Below are positions 14,625 through 21,962 of a stretch of DNA of 22,531 nucleotides, one piece after another. The DNA is taken from NCBI GenBank assembly GCA_002348465.1, contig DEBI01000077.1, positions 1-22,531 on the forward strand, read 5' to 3'. The translations under genes were made by a program, and so were the position numbers. Below the pieces are notes generated by a model, which worked only from the letters and a program-made list of their open reading frames with translations, was not told the DNA's origin and did not search any database. Source of the DNA: Gemmatimonadales bacterium UBA2960. GTDB lineage: Bacteria > Gemmatimonadota > Gemmatimonadetes > Longimicrobiales > Gaopeijiaceae. Every line of letters starts with the position of its first letter. Within the stretch, counting starts at the first letter, position 1.

Positions 14625-15206
14625 ATGTCACGGCGTCGTGTCGGCATTTTCGGAGGCTCATTCGACCCGCCGCACATGGGCCATGTCTCGGTAGCAAGAG
14701 AAGTTTTGGAGGCACTGGCGCTCGATGAGCTGGTGTGGGTGCCAGCTTTCTGCTCACCACATAAGCTGGAGGCGAAGCAGACCGCTCCTATAGTTCGCCT
14801 TGATATGGTCAGAGAAGCCACTCTGGCTGAGCCACGTTTTCTCGTCGATGATTGTGAGATTGTGAGAAAGGGCTTGTCGTATACGGTCGATACCCTGCGT
14901 GAGATCAAGGAGGGTGCGGGAGGAGAATCGAGTGAGATTTTACTTATCATGGGAGCAGATCAATACGCTTTTTTTGATCGTTGGCGTGAGCCTCAGTCAA
15001 TCCGGGAGCTAGCGAAAATTGTAGTATTGGACAGGGAAGGAAGAACTGGAGTCGAGGAAGTGGGCGTGCTCCGAGTGCCTGTGAAGAGAGTTGATATATC
15101 CTCAACGGAAGTGCGTGCTAGGATAGCATGTGGTGATTCGGTCAGGGGTTGGGTCCCGGATGGAGTGGCTCTAATCATTGAGCGTGAAGGCTTATACCGA
15201 CCATGA
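14625..15206 (+). CDS. nadD: Nicotinate-nucleotide adenylyltransferase NadD
   Basis: Joins nicotinate mononucleotide and ATP to form deamido-NAD in NAD synthesis. The 193-residue form starts at ATG 14625 and has GIFGGSFDPPHMGH (residues 7-20), the nucleotidyltransferase signature with the HxGH-type motif. It then has WVPAFCSPHK, IMGADQYAFFDRW and VDISSTEVRARI, all family hallmarks. The frame is open upstream and an ATG at 14574, overlapping bamD, would add 17 residues. I prefer 14625 because homologues begin close to the first strand, though neither start has a clear ribosome binding site. The stop overlaps the tsaE start (ATGA at 15203-15206). Confidence 0.93.
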   Translation: MSRRRVGIFGGSFDPPHMGHVSVAREVLEALALDELVWVPAFCSPHKLEAKQTAPIVRLDMVREATLAEPRFLVDDCEIVRKGLSYTVDTLREIKEGAGGESSEILLIMGADQYAFFDRWREPQSIRELAKIVVLDREGRTGVEEVGVLRVPVKRVDISSTEVRARIACGDSVRGWVPDGVALIIEREGLYRP

Positions 15207-15667
15207 GGCTGGATGAACTAGAACTTGAAAGCTGGGGTGAGAGGATCGGCAGTAAGATTAAAACCCCCGCAGTTATTGCGCTGCAGGGTCGGTTGGGGGC
15301 AGGAAAGTCAGTCTTGGCGCGTGCTATAGGTAGGGGTGCGGGTGTAACTGCCGATATGCCCTCACCGTCTTTCAATCTACTCTTGCGTTACAGTACGTCG
15401 TCACGTGGAGATGTTGTTCATGTCGATTTGTATCGTCTTCAATCTCCGGATGAATTGTGGGAACTTGGGTGGTCAGCGATCGGTCAGGGGAATGAGATTC
15501 TAATGGTCGAGTGGGCTGATCGTGCTGGTCCGTTTATGCCTCAAGACTACTGGATCATTGGGCTAAGCGCCCCACATGATGACCGCTCGCTCAGAGACAT
15601 AGAAATCAGGCGAATAGGAAGTCCACCGGAACTCCCGTCGTTCTGTACGTCGAGTCTGAGCAAATGA
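15203..15667 (+). CDS. tsaE: tRNA threonylcarbamoyladenosine biosynthesis ATPase TsaE
   Basis: A small P-loop ATPase that works with TsaB and TsaD to place the t6A modification at position 37 of ANN-decoding tRNAs. The 154-residue protein has the Walker A motif GRLGAGKS (residues 29-36), then SPSFNLLLRY, the HVDLYRLQSPDELWELGW segment and ILMVEWADRA, the standard TsaE order. Serine replaces the more common threonine after the P-loop lysine, which is a normal variant. Its ATG shares bases with the nadD stop, and its own TGA overlaps the ATG of tsaB, so the three are translationally coupled. TsaC and TsaD must be elsewhere in the genome. Confidence 0.95.
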   Translation: MRLDELELESWGERIGSKIKTPAVIALQGRLGAGKSVLARAIGRGAGVTADMPSPSFNLLLRYSTSSRGDVVHVDLYRLQSPDELWELGWSAIGQGNEILMVEWADRAGPFMPQDYWIIGLSAPHDDRSLRDIEIRRIGSPPELPSFCTSSLSK

Positions 15668-16335
15668 TTCTTGCTTTTGATACTTCGGGGTCGGTGGGAT
15701 CTGTCGCGATAGCGAGAGGGGGGCGCGTGCTAGCGCGTGCGGACATGTCTGAACAGGCCGGGCATGCGTCCGATTTGCTCCCGACCATCACCGCAGTTCT
15801 AGATGAAGCAGATGTAAGCCGAGAACAGTTGACCGATCTAGTAGTTGGAGAAGGTCCTGGCTCGTTTACTGGTGTCAGGGTTGCGGCAGCTACTGCAAAA
15901 GGACTCAGTAGAGGATTGAGCGTTCCACTCTGGGCCGTTTCGAGTCTAGCGGCGGCGGCGATGACGGCAGAGGCGGGTGCGGTACGCTACGCTCTTTCCG
16001 ATGCACGAGCTGAGCGCGTTTACGGTGCGTGTTACAGTGTGGATGGTAATAGTGTCCAAACCCTGATCTCCCCCCATGGCGGTCAATTAGGCGACGTTCT
16101 CGGTGGAGATGTCCCACATGGAGCGGTTTTCGTCGGTGACGCCTCTCGGAGGCATCGAGAGATAATCCAGGATAGGGGTTTTTCTGTCGTTGACCCAGAT
16201 CCGGAAGCTTCTATGGCAGACGGCTTGCTACGTTATTGGATAGCGCAACCGACTGGCTTCAGGCCGGTGACGGATACAGGTAGCTGGGAGCCCAAATACA
16301 TCCGTCCGTCGAGCGCGGAACGACTGTGGGGATGA
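15664..16335 (+). CDS. tsaB: tRNA threonylcarbamoyladenosine biosynthesis protein TsaB
   Basis: An inactive-kinase-like partner that dimerises with TsaD in the t6A complex. The 223-residue protein has the ASKHA-fold start ILAFDTSGSVGSVAI (residues 2-16), EQAGHASDLLPTI, and VVGEGPGSFTGVRVAAATAK, the last being a strong TsaB signature. It is near the usual length. The ATGA at 15664-15667 joins it to tsaE, and its stop overlaps the ATG of rimI. The tsaE-tsaB-rimI order is common in bacteria, which supports all three assignments. Confidence 0.94.
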   Translation: MILAFDTSGSVGSVAIARGGRVLARADMSEQAGHASDLLPTITAVLDEADVSREQLTDLVVGEGPGSFTGVRVAAATAKGLSRGLSVPLWAVSSLAAAAMTAEAGAVRYALSDARAERVYGACYSVDGNSVQTLISPHGGQLGDVLGGDVPHGAVFVGDASRRHREIIQDRGFSVVDPDPEASMADGLLRYWIAQPTGFRPVTDTGSWEPKYIRPSSAERLWG

Positions 16336-16802
16336 GCAGAACGACCAATCTTGCCGGAGGGTTAGAGATCCGCACTCTGATAGCAGAAGATGTCGCCGCT
16401 GTCGTAGAGATAGAGAATGAGGCGTTTACTAAACCTTGGAGAGCCGAAACGTTCGATAGCATGATCGATCGGGAGGGCGTCGAGTTGATGGTGATGGTCG
16501 ACAAAGTCGATAGCGTGATCGGTTATGCAGTTCTGTGGTGCATATTGGATCAGGGTGAGTTAGCAAATTTTGCACTGGTTCCTGCTCACCGAGGTAGTGG
16601 TTTAGGCGCTCATCTCCTCCGTCACGTACTGGGCGTATCTCGGGACCGTGATTTGAAAAAGCTCTTCTTAGAGGTGAGGTCTTCAAACACAAAGGCGATT
16701 GACTTGTATGCCCGGTTTGGGTTCAAAGACGCCGGAGTACGTCTAGGATATTATGAAAGTCCGCGTGAAGATGCGCGCGTGATGGTACTCGATATCAAAT
16801 AG
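16332..16802 (+). CDS. rimI: Ribosomal protein alanine N-acetyltransferase RimI (GNAT family)
   Basis: Uses acetyl-CoA to acetylate a protein N-terminus, classically ribosomal protein S18. The 156-residue protein has the GNAT core: EIRTLIAEDVAAVVEIENEA, FTKPWRAETF, LANFALVPAHRGSGLGAHLL with the acetyl-CoA loop HRGSGLG, and LEVRSSNTKAIDLYARFGF. The last two match RimI closely. I chose ATG 16332 because it overlaps the TsaB stop as ATGA; a GTG six bases upstream is also open. No terminator is obvious in the 29 bases before the next gene. Confidence 0.9.
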   Translation: MSRTTNLAGGLEIRTLIAEDVAAVVEIENEAFTKPWRAETFDSMIDREGVELMVMVDKVDSVIGYAVLWCILDQGELANFALVPAHRGSGLGAHLLRHVLGVSRDRDLKKLFLEVRSSNTKAIDLYARFGFKDAGVRLGYYESPREDARVMVLDIK

Positions 16803-16831
16803 AATGGGCGATCAAACAAGAAATTTTAGAA

Positions 16832-17800
16832 ATGGTAGATAGCAATCGAAGAGTACTTGTCACAGGAGGTGCCGGCTTCATTGCCAGTCACGTTTCTGAG
16901 GCCTATCTCGCGTGTGGAGATGAGGTATGGATTGTGGATGATCTCTCGTCAGGGAAACGTGTCAACATTCCAGATGGTGCAACGTTCATTGAAATGGATG
17001 TTCGTGATCCGAAGATCCGTGGTCTCTTCGAAGAAGTCCGCTTCGACCTCGTGAATCATCACGCAGCGCAAATCGACGTCCGATCTTCAGTTTCGGATCC
17101 TATCAATGACGCCAGCATAAATCTTCTCGGGCTCCTCAATATTGCTGAGGCCGCGGTAGAGGTCGGCACGCAGAAGCTATTGTTTGTCAGTTCTGGCGGT
17201 GTTGTTTACGGTGAACCAGAACAGATCCCAACGCCGGAGATTGCGGAAAAGAGGCCGCTGTCGCCGTATGGAGTCACAAAGCTTTGCGGGGAACTCTATT
17301 TGGATTACTACCTCCACCTTCATGGAATGGAGTACGTAGCTTTACGGTACTCAAATGTATTTGGCCCGCGGCAAGACCCTCATGGCGAAGCTGGTGTTGT
17401 GGCCATCTTCTGCACAAGGATTCTGGATGGGCAAGAGCTGAAAATTTTCGGTGACGGAGAGCAAACTCGGGACTACGTATACGTGAAGGATGTAGTCGCG
17501 GCGAACATGCTGGCTTCAAACGCCGATATGGGAGAGGGAACAGGGCTGGACTCTAGGGCGTTTAATGTTGGCAGCGGTGTTGGTACAAGCGTGTTGCAGC
17601 TTGCCGATGCAATCGAGCGGGTAGCCGGAGCCACCTGTTTGCGGAGTCACTTTCCAGAACGGGAAGGAGAACTGAAACACAGCACTCTCGATTCAGGGCT
17701 GATCCAGTCCCGGGGGTGGAGTCCTGCGTATACTCTGGAAGAGGGTTTGCGTGAGACTTACGACCACATCGTGAAACAGAGAGCCAGGGCCACAGAATGA
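16832..17800 (+). CDS. NAD-dependent nucleotide-sugar epimerase, GalE-like
   Basis: Extended short-chain dehydrogenase probably interconverting UDP-glucose/galactose-type sugars at C4. The 322-residue protein has an NAD motif TGGAGFIASH (residues 11-20) in which alanine replaces the usual third glycine, VDDLSSG, NHHAAQIDVRSSV, FVSSGGVVYGEP, and SPYGVTK with Tyr146 and Lys150. RYSNVFGPRQDPHGEAGVVA and GDGEQTRDYVYVKD complete the epimerase signature. It could be UDP-glucose 4-epimerase or a UDP-GlcNAc variant; sequence alone does not decide. It has only weak ribosome-binding context, and its TGA overlaps the ATG of tolQ, so it heads or sits within the tol operon. Confidence 0.85.
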   Translation: MVDSNRRVLVTGGAGFIASHVSEAYLACGDEVWIVDDLSSGKRVNIPDGATFIEMDVRDPKIRGLFEEVRFDLVNHHAAQIDVRSSVSDPINDASINLLGLLNIAEAAVEVGTQKLLFVSSGGVVYGEPEQIPTPEIAEKRPLSPYGVTKLCGELYLDYYLHLHGMEYVALRYSNVFGPRQDPHGEAGVVAIFCTRILDGQELKIFGDGEQTRDYVYVKDVVAANMLASNADMGEGTGLDSRAFNVGSGVGTSVLQLADAIERVAGATCLRSHFPEREGELKHSTLDSGLIQSRGWSPAYTLEEGLRETYDHIVKQRARATE

Positions 17801-18516
17801 CTTTTACAACACTGCTTCTACAGGCTGCACCTCCTACGACGGCTTGGTCGATGCTGACGGGCGCGACCATACCTACGAAGATTGTCCTAGCTGTGCTTGG
17901 TGCAGGGTCTTTGTTCAGTTGGTGGTTGATCTTTGCCAAGTCTCGGCAGTTTCGTGACTTGCGTGAGCAGGGTGACGCCTTCCTTTATTGCATGGAAAGG
18001 GCAGAGCGCCTCCAGGATGCTTATAAGGCCATACTATCGCTTCCTGACTCTCCATACGGTCGTGTATTCCGACAGGGTGTGAATTTTTTTAGCGAACTCA
18101 GTCCTGGTGTTCTACGAGAAGGCGAGCGGCCCACACAGGGCCTCTCACTGACCCAGCTCGAAGCACTCCGGTTGGTCTTAGAGAAAGAGGAAGCGGAGGA
18201 GCGTGATGAACTGGCGCAGGGTCTGGGCTGGCTCGCCGTAATCGGCTCCGTATCGCCGCTGATGGGCCTGATGGGCACCGTAATAGGGATTATGAATGCC
18301 TTTCTAGGGATAACGTCGTCAGGTTCCAGCAATATCATGGCAGTAGCTCCGGGTGTTGCTGAAGCGCTCCTTACGACGGTTGCCGGATTGGCTGTAGCGA
18401 TCCCTGCGGTGATTGCATACAACCACTTCGTCGGTAAGGTCAACCTAGTAAGCGGTGAACTCGAAGGTTTCTCAAGCGAGTTCATCGGTACACTCGCTAG
18501 GGAAGGCCTTGTCTAG
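17797..18516 (+). CDS. tolQ: Tol-Pal system proton channel protein TolQ (ExbB/MotA family)
   Basis: An inner-membrane subunit that, with TolR, uses proton flow to drive the Tol system during cell constriction. The 239-residue protein has three membrane segments: about residues 27-46 (KIVLAVLGAGSLFSWWLIF), 143-171 (GWLAVIGSVSPLMGLMGTVI onward), and 184-209 (APGVAEALLTTVAGLAVAIP). The PLMGLMGTV and APGVAEALLTT segments are typical TolQ/ExbB motifs. The long loop between segments 1 and 2 is cytoplasmic. The start overlaps the epimerase stop as ATGA. TolQ rather than ExbB is favoured by the tolB-pal neighbours. Confidence 0.95.
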   Translation: MTFTTLLLQAAPPTTAWSMLTGATIPTKIVLAVLGAGSLFSWWLIFAKSRQFRDLREQGDAFLYCMERAERLQDAYKAILSLPDSPYGRVFRQGVNFFSELSPGVLREGERPTQGLSLTQLEALRLVLEKEEAEERDELAQGLGWLAVIGSVSPLMGLMGTVIGIMNAFLGITSSGSSNIMAVAPGVAEALLTTVAGLAVAIPAVIAYNHFVGKVNLVSGELEGFSSEFIGTLAREGLV

Positions 18517-18957
18517 ATGAGTTCTATGGGAAGACAGAGAAGGGGAGGGGTTAGAAAGAGCCGAGTTGATCTACCGTTAAACGCAGAGATCAACGTAACG
18601 AGTCTTGTCGATGTGGCGTTCACGCTCTTGATCATATTCATCATTACTGCACCGATTCTACAAGGTGGTATTGAGGTTGCAGTCCCGAGGGCGGACGTCC
18701 AGGCGCTTTCTGCGCAAGAACAGCCGATCTTCGTAACGGTTTTGCGGGATGGTTCGGTCCTTCTCGAAGAGACGGAGATACCGGAGGATCAGTTGGAGGC
18801 AGCTCTCAGTCAGATCGTTGCCGCGGGCAATTTGGAGAGGGTGTATCTAAGAGCTGACTCGCTCGCGCCTTATGCCCCGGTCCTGAGAGCGATGGCTGCA
18901 GCCGTTAATAGTGGCGTAGGCTGGTCCGCTATTGCTGAGCCGTGGACAGGCAACTGA
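18517..18957 (+). CDS. tolR: Tol-Pal system protein TolR (ExbD family)
   Basis: An inner-membrane partner of TolQ whose transmembrane aspartate carries protons. The 146-residue protein has a basic N-terminus, INVTSLVDVAFTLLIIFIIT (residues 25-44) with the conserved Asp32 in the membrane helix, then a periplasmic domain with IFVTVLRDGSVLLEETEI. It starts one base after the tolQ stop, at ATG 18517. A second ATG at 18526 is also possible. Length and order fit TolR. Confidence 0.94.
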   Translation: MSSMGRQRRGGVRKSRVDLPLNAEINVTSLVDVAFTLLIIFIITAPILQGGIEVAVPRADVQALSAQEQPIFVTVLRDGSVLLEETEIPEDQLEAALSQIVAAGNLERVYLRADSLAPYAPVLRAMAAAVNSGVGWSAIAEPWTGN

Positions 18958-18960
18958 CCT

Positions 18961-19728
18961 GTGCGTCAAGGGGCTCGCCGTTATCCGGATCCATTTGATC
19001 GGCGTTCGGCCGCTCTTTCAGGAACGATGCATGTGTCGATAATTGTTGTGGCTTGGCTCAGCACTTTTTATGCGCCAGAAAGGATGGAATTTGTCACCTA
19101 CGAGATCGAGTTGGTCTCGCCCCCTCCGGCGCTCGAGGCAGAAGAACCCGAGGAGGCTACTCGAGAGTTAGTGGTTGAGCGTCCGGATCCTGAGCCGGTA
19201 CCACAGGAGCCCGAAGCGGAGGAGCTCTCTGCGGCAGAGGAAATTGAGTTGGAACCGGAGCCAATTCGAGAGGAGCCTGTGACAGAGGATGAGTCCGACG
19301 TTGCAGACCGGGAGGTCGAAACAGCTGTCGTGGACTTGCCAGAACCAGAAGAAGAGCTAGAAGAGTCGGGCGAGGGGCTAGAAGTGCGGATTGAAGGCCT
19401 TCGTAGAGACTACCCCGCCTACTACAACAATATTATCCGGCAAGTGCTCCGGTGTTTCCGTTGGCGGGACGGGGGGCGATGGGAAACTGAGGTCTTTTTT
19501 TACATAGAGCGCGATGGTACGGCCGAGGATATAGAGTTTTTGTCAAGATCTGGGAACACTGCATTCGACTTTGAGGCTATGGGTGCCGTTGATTGCGCAG
19601 GGAACGGTCGATTTGGCCCTCTGCCGGAGGACCTTCCCTACGATCGCTTTCCCATCAAGTTCAGTTTCCGCCCTCAGGGTCAGTCTCTAGATACTGGAAT
19701 GTTGACTGAGGTGATGATCGAAAGATGA
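18961..19728 (+). CDS. tolA: TolA/TonB-family energy transducer
   Basis: Should link the TolQR motor in the inner membrane to TolB and Pal at the outer membrane. The 255-residue protein starts at GTG 18961 and has one membrane segment (about residues 19-38) with Ser20 and His24, four residues apart as in the functional Ser-His pair of TonB and TolA. A proline- and glutamate-rich linker (about 52-140) follows, unlike the lysine/alanine helix of E. coli TolA. The C-terminal domain (about 141-245) with YPAYYNNIIRQVLRCFRW looks TonB/TolA-like. Two cysteines, 165 and 212, could form a disulfide, as in TolA. It overlaps the tolB start. The tolA symbol rests on position more than on sequence. Confidence 0.83.
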   Translation: MRQGARRYPDPFDRRSAALSGTMHVSIIVVAWLSTFYAPERMEFVTYEIELVSPPPALEAEEPEEATRELVVERPDPEPVPQEPEAEELSAAEEIELEPEPIREEPVTEDESDVADREVETAVVDLPEPEEELEESGEGLEVRIEGLRRDYPAYYNNIIRQVLRCFRWRDGGRWETEVFFYIERDGTAEDIEFLSRSGNTAFDFEAMGAVDCAGNGRFGPLPEDLPYDRFPIKFSFRPQGQSLDTGMLTEVMIER

Positions 19729-21095
19729 GAATACGTATAATCGAGACTTGGAGTTGGTTCGTGGTCTTGGCGGGAGTCCTAGCGACCAGTGTCTCAACAC
19801 AACCGCTAGCCGCTCAGGACGAGCTTCCGGGTGTTAGCCTAGGGCTTGTGTACGCCAATACGTACTTGCCGGCTCTGGCGGTCCAACCGTTTGTCGGAGG
19901 CTTCGGTGGAGACATGATCGCTTCTCGGGTCGAAGCGATTGTTGGTCGAGATCTACGCAATTCTGATCAGTTCGAAGTCATCGACTCGCTCCCAGATGCG
20001 ATGGTCGGTAGTCAGGTCGATTATCCCCTCTGGGACCGCCTGGGAGCAGTCTGGCTCGTAACGGGTGAGATTGAGGTTTCAGGAGACGGTTACATGCTCA
20101 CAATAGAGTTGCACGATGTCGTATATCGAGAGGTGCGCGACAGAGGGCGGTTCAGACTGCCGTCGCAAGATGATGACGATTTTCGCATGTCAGTTCATCG
20201 CATTTCCGATGAGATTGTTCGGTGGGCTACCGGTGCCCCGGGGATGGCGGCTAGTCGTATTGCATTCACAATGGTAGGTAACGATGGAAACAAGGAGGTC
20301 TATGTTATCGATTCTGACGGTGAAGACCTCCGACAAGTAACCGACTACAATTCTTTGACCGAGTCCCCGACTTGGTCTCCCGATGGTTCGCGTATTGCGA
20401 TCGCTTCATACAAGACGGGAGTTCCCCGGATCTACGAAGTCGATCGATTCGGGAATGAGCTGAGTGCTCTGCCGGCTGTCCGGGGTGCCGGTGACTATGT
20501 GACCCCAGCATACCATCCTGACGGAAGTACGATTGCCTTCTCTGTATTTGGCAGCAATTCCCAGAGCGGGATCTTTACTTATGACCTAGCCCAGAATTGT
20601 TGTCTGTCTTTCCTGTCCGGAGGGCCCTGGTACGACGTTTCGCCCACCTATTCTCCGGACGGAAGGTGGCTTGCCTTTAATACACTTCGTTTCGGCGACG
20701 CTGTACCTCAAGTGATGATGATGCCAGCCGAAGGAGGTTCGGCAGAGACCCTCTCTCCCTACGAGTACGGTGGCGGTGGTTTCTATGCAGCTCCAGACTG
20801 GTCGCCTAATGGGGATCTAGTAGCATTTCATGGTAGGATCGACCGTCGTGGGCGGTATCATATTCTGGTGATCAACCTTGACGATGGTGGGAGAGTTCTA
20901 CGGCAGCTCACGTCCGAAGGAAACAATGAAGCTCCGAGCTGGGCGCCAGACGGACGTCATTTGGTGTTCGCCGGAGAGCGGAGTTGGGGATTCGGACTAA
21001 TGGTTGTTGATGTAACTACCGGTCGCTTGCGGTCACTGTTGGGTGGCCGGCGCGTCGATCTTCCGGACTGGTCTCCGGTGCTTCCACCAACGTGA
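19725..21095 (+). CDS. tolB: Tol-Pal system periplasmic beta-propeller protein TolB
   Basis: A periplasmic protein that binds Pal and the transducer, cycling to control the outer-membrane link. The 456-residue product has a signal peptide (residues 1 to about 31, with a probable cleavage after the PLAAQ region). A mixed alpha/beta N-terminal domain follows (LAVQPFVGGFGGDMIASRVE, then DQFEVIDSLPDAM), and after it a six-bladed propeller. The repeated PTWSPDGSRIAIAS, SPTYSPDGRWLAFNT, APDWSPNGDLVAFHG and APSWAPDGRHLVFAG segments mark the blades. Its ATG shares bases with the preceding TGA, indicating coupling. The length is slightly above the usual 430 residues. Confidence 0.95.
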   Translation: MRIRIIETWSWFVVLAGVLATSVSTQPLAAQDELPGVSLGLVYANTYLPALAVQPFVGGFGGDMIASRVEAIVGRDLRNSDQFEVIDSLPDAMVGSQVDYPLWDRLGAVWLVTGEIEVSGDGYMLTIELHDVVYREVRDRGRFRLPSQDDDDFRMSVHRISDEIVRWATGAPGMAASRIAFTMVGNDGNKEVYVIDSDGEDLRQVTDYNSLTESPTWSPDGSRIAIASYKTGVPRIYEVDRFGNELSALPAVRGAGDYVTPAYHPDGSTIAFSVFGSNSQSGIFTYDLAQNCCLSFLSGGPWYDVSPTYSPDGRWLAFNTLRFGDAVPQVMMMPAEGGSAETLSPYEYGGGGFYAAPDWSPNGDLVAFHGRIDRRGRYHILVINLDDGGRVLRQLTSEGNNEAPSWAPDGRHLVFAGERSWGFGLMVVDVTTGRLRSLLGGRRVDLPDWSPVLPPT

Positions 21096-21310
21096 TTTCG
21101 TATATCTGGACCAACTGTCGGGCCGCAAAATGATCGTCGGTCGTTGAATGATTTTCAGGCCTTGTTCTTTTAGCGTTGCGCTTCGAGAGGCCTCGTTCTA
21201 TCTAGCAGGGGACTTTCCACGTTGAAAAACGACGTTAGCTTCGTTGCGTTCGTCGACGCAATCCGCGCGCGTCAACACTTTACACCAGTTCGTTCAACCC
21301 GGGAGTTGGG
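21096..21310. other. 215-bp intergenic region before pal
   Basis: No gene was recognised. It contains a TTGCGT/ACGCAA hairpin at 21244-21261 with a six-base loop. A TTGAAA at 21222-21227 has no usable minus-10 at the normal spacing. The gap suggests pal may have its own promoter or a distinct transcript, but I could not locate it. Confidence 0.4.
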
Positions 21311-21904
21311 ATGATCGTCCGACGTTTCTTTATAACCGTTTTTGCAGCAACGCTTCTCGTGGGCGCGTGCGGAGGTGATCCGCCGCCACCACCACCACCA
21401 CCACAAGCAGATCAGGACTCGCTTCAGCGCTACAACGATTCTGTTGCGGCTGCGGAAGCTGAGCGCCGGGCAGAGGCTGAGCGCCTCGCCGCGGAGCGCG
21501 CAGCTGAGGCAGAGCGTCAGCGAGCCGTTCGCGCTGCGCGTGCATCTCTGGAGGAGATGGTCTTCTTCGACTACGACATGTCGGACATCAGGGACGATGC
21601 CGAGGCTACACTGCGTGCCAAAGTCGATATTCTCCGTGCTAGTCCGCAGGTGCAGGTTCGCATTGAGGGCCATGCGGATGAGCGAGGATCGACCGAATAC
21701 AACATGGCGTTAGGTAACCGTCGTGCCGAGGCTATCCGACAGTTTCTCGTAGGATTCGGTCTGGCCGAGAACAGGTTCGAGATCGTGTCCTTCGGTGAAG
21801 GACGTCCGCTTCAGCAAGGCTCAACCGAGTCTGATTGGGCGAGAAACCGGCGTGGTCAGTTCGTGATCACGGCCGGGGCCGACGCGATCAACCCGTCCAA
21901 CTAG
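21311..21904 (+). CDS. pal: Peptidoglycan-associated lipoprotein Pal (OmpA family)
   Basis: An outer-membrane lipoprotein that binds peptidoglycan and tethers the outer membrane. The 197-residue protein has a basic n-region, a hydrophobic segment and lipobox LVGAC, with Cys20 lipidated and no Asp at +2, fitting outer-membrane sorting. Eight consecutive prolines (residues 24-31) come next, followed by an Ala/Glu/Arg-rich helix (about 45-80) that probably spans the periplasmic gap. The OmpA-like domain follows, with MVFFDYDMSDIRDDA and GHADERGSTEYNMALGNRRA. Asp123 and Arg138 stand at the spacing of the known diaminopimelate-binding pair. GGGAGTTGGG lies just before the ATG at 21311. Confidence 0.95.
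   Translation: MIVRRFFITVFAATLLVGACGGDPPPPPPPPQADQDSLQRYNDSVAAAEAERRAEAERLAAERAAEAERQRAVRAARASLEEMVFFDYDMSDIRDDAEATLRAKVDILRASPQVQVRIEGHADERGSTEYNMALGNRRAEAIRQFLVGFGLAENRFEIVSFGEGRPLQQGSTESDWARNRRGQFVITAGADAINPSN
21386..21403 (+). repeat. (CCA)6 trinucleotide repeat coding for prolines
   Basis: Six CCA codons in a row follow two CCG codons and give the polyproline segment of Pal just after the lipid anchor. Slippage here would add or remove prolines without changing the frame. Confidence 0.9.
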
Positions 21905-21922
21905 ACGGGTGACCTTTCCGGA

Positions 21923-21950
21923 CCCCTCCTCCGGTGCGCCGGGGGAGGGG
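21923..21950 (+). terminator. Strong GC-rich hairpin after pal
   Basis: A 12-bp stem (21923-21934 with 21939-21950), including one G-U pair, closes on the four-base loop TGCG, 19 bases after the pal stop. No T-run follows, so a Rho-independent terminator is not certain. It could instead stabilise the pal mRNA 3' end or damp expression of cpoB, which starts 12 bases further on. Confidence 0.55.
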
Positions 21951-21962
21951 CCGAAGCATATC

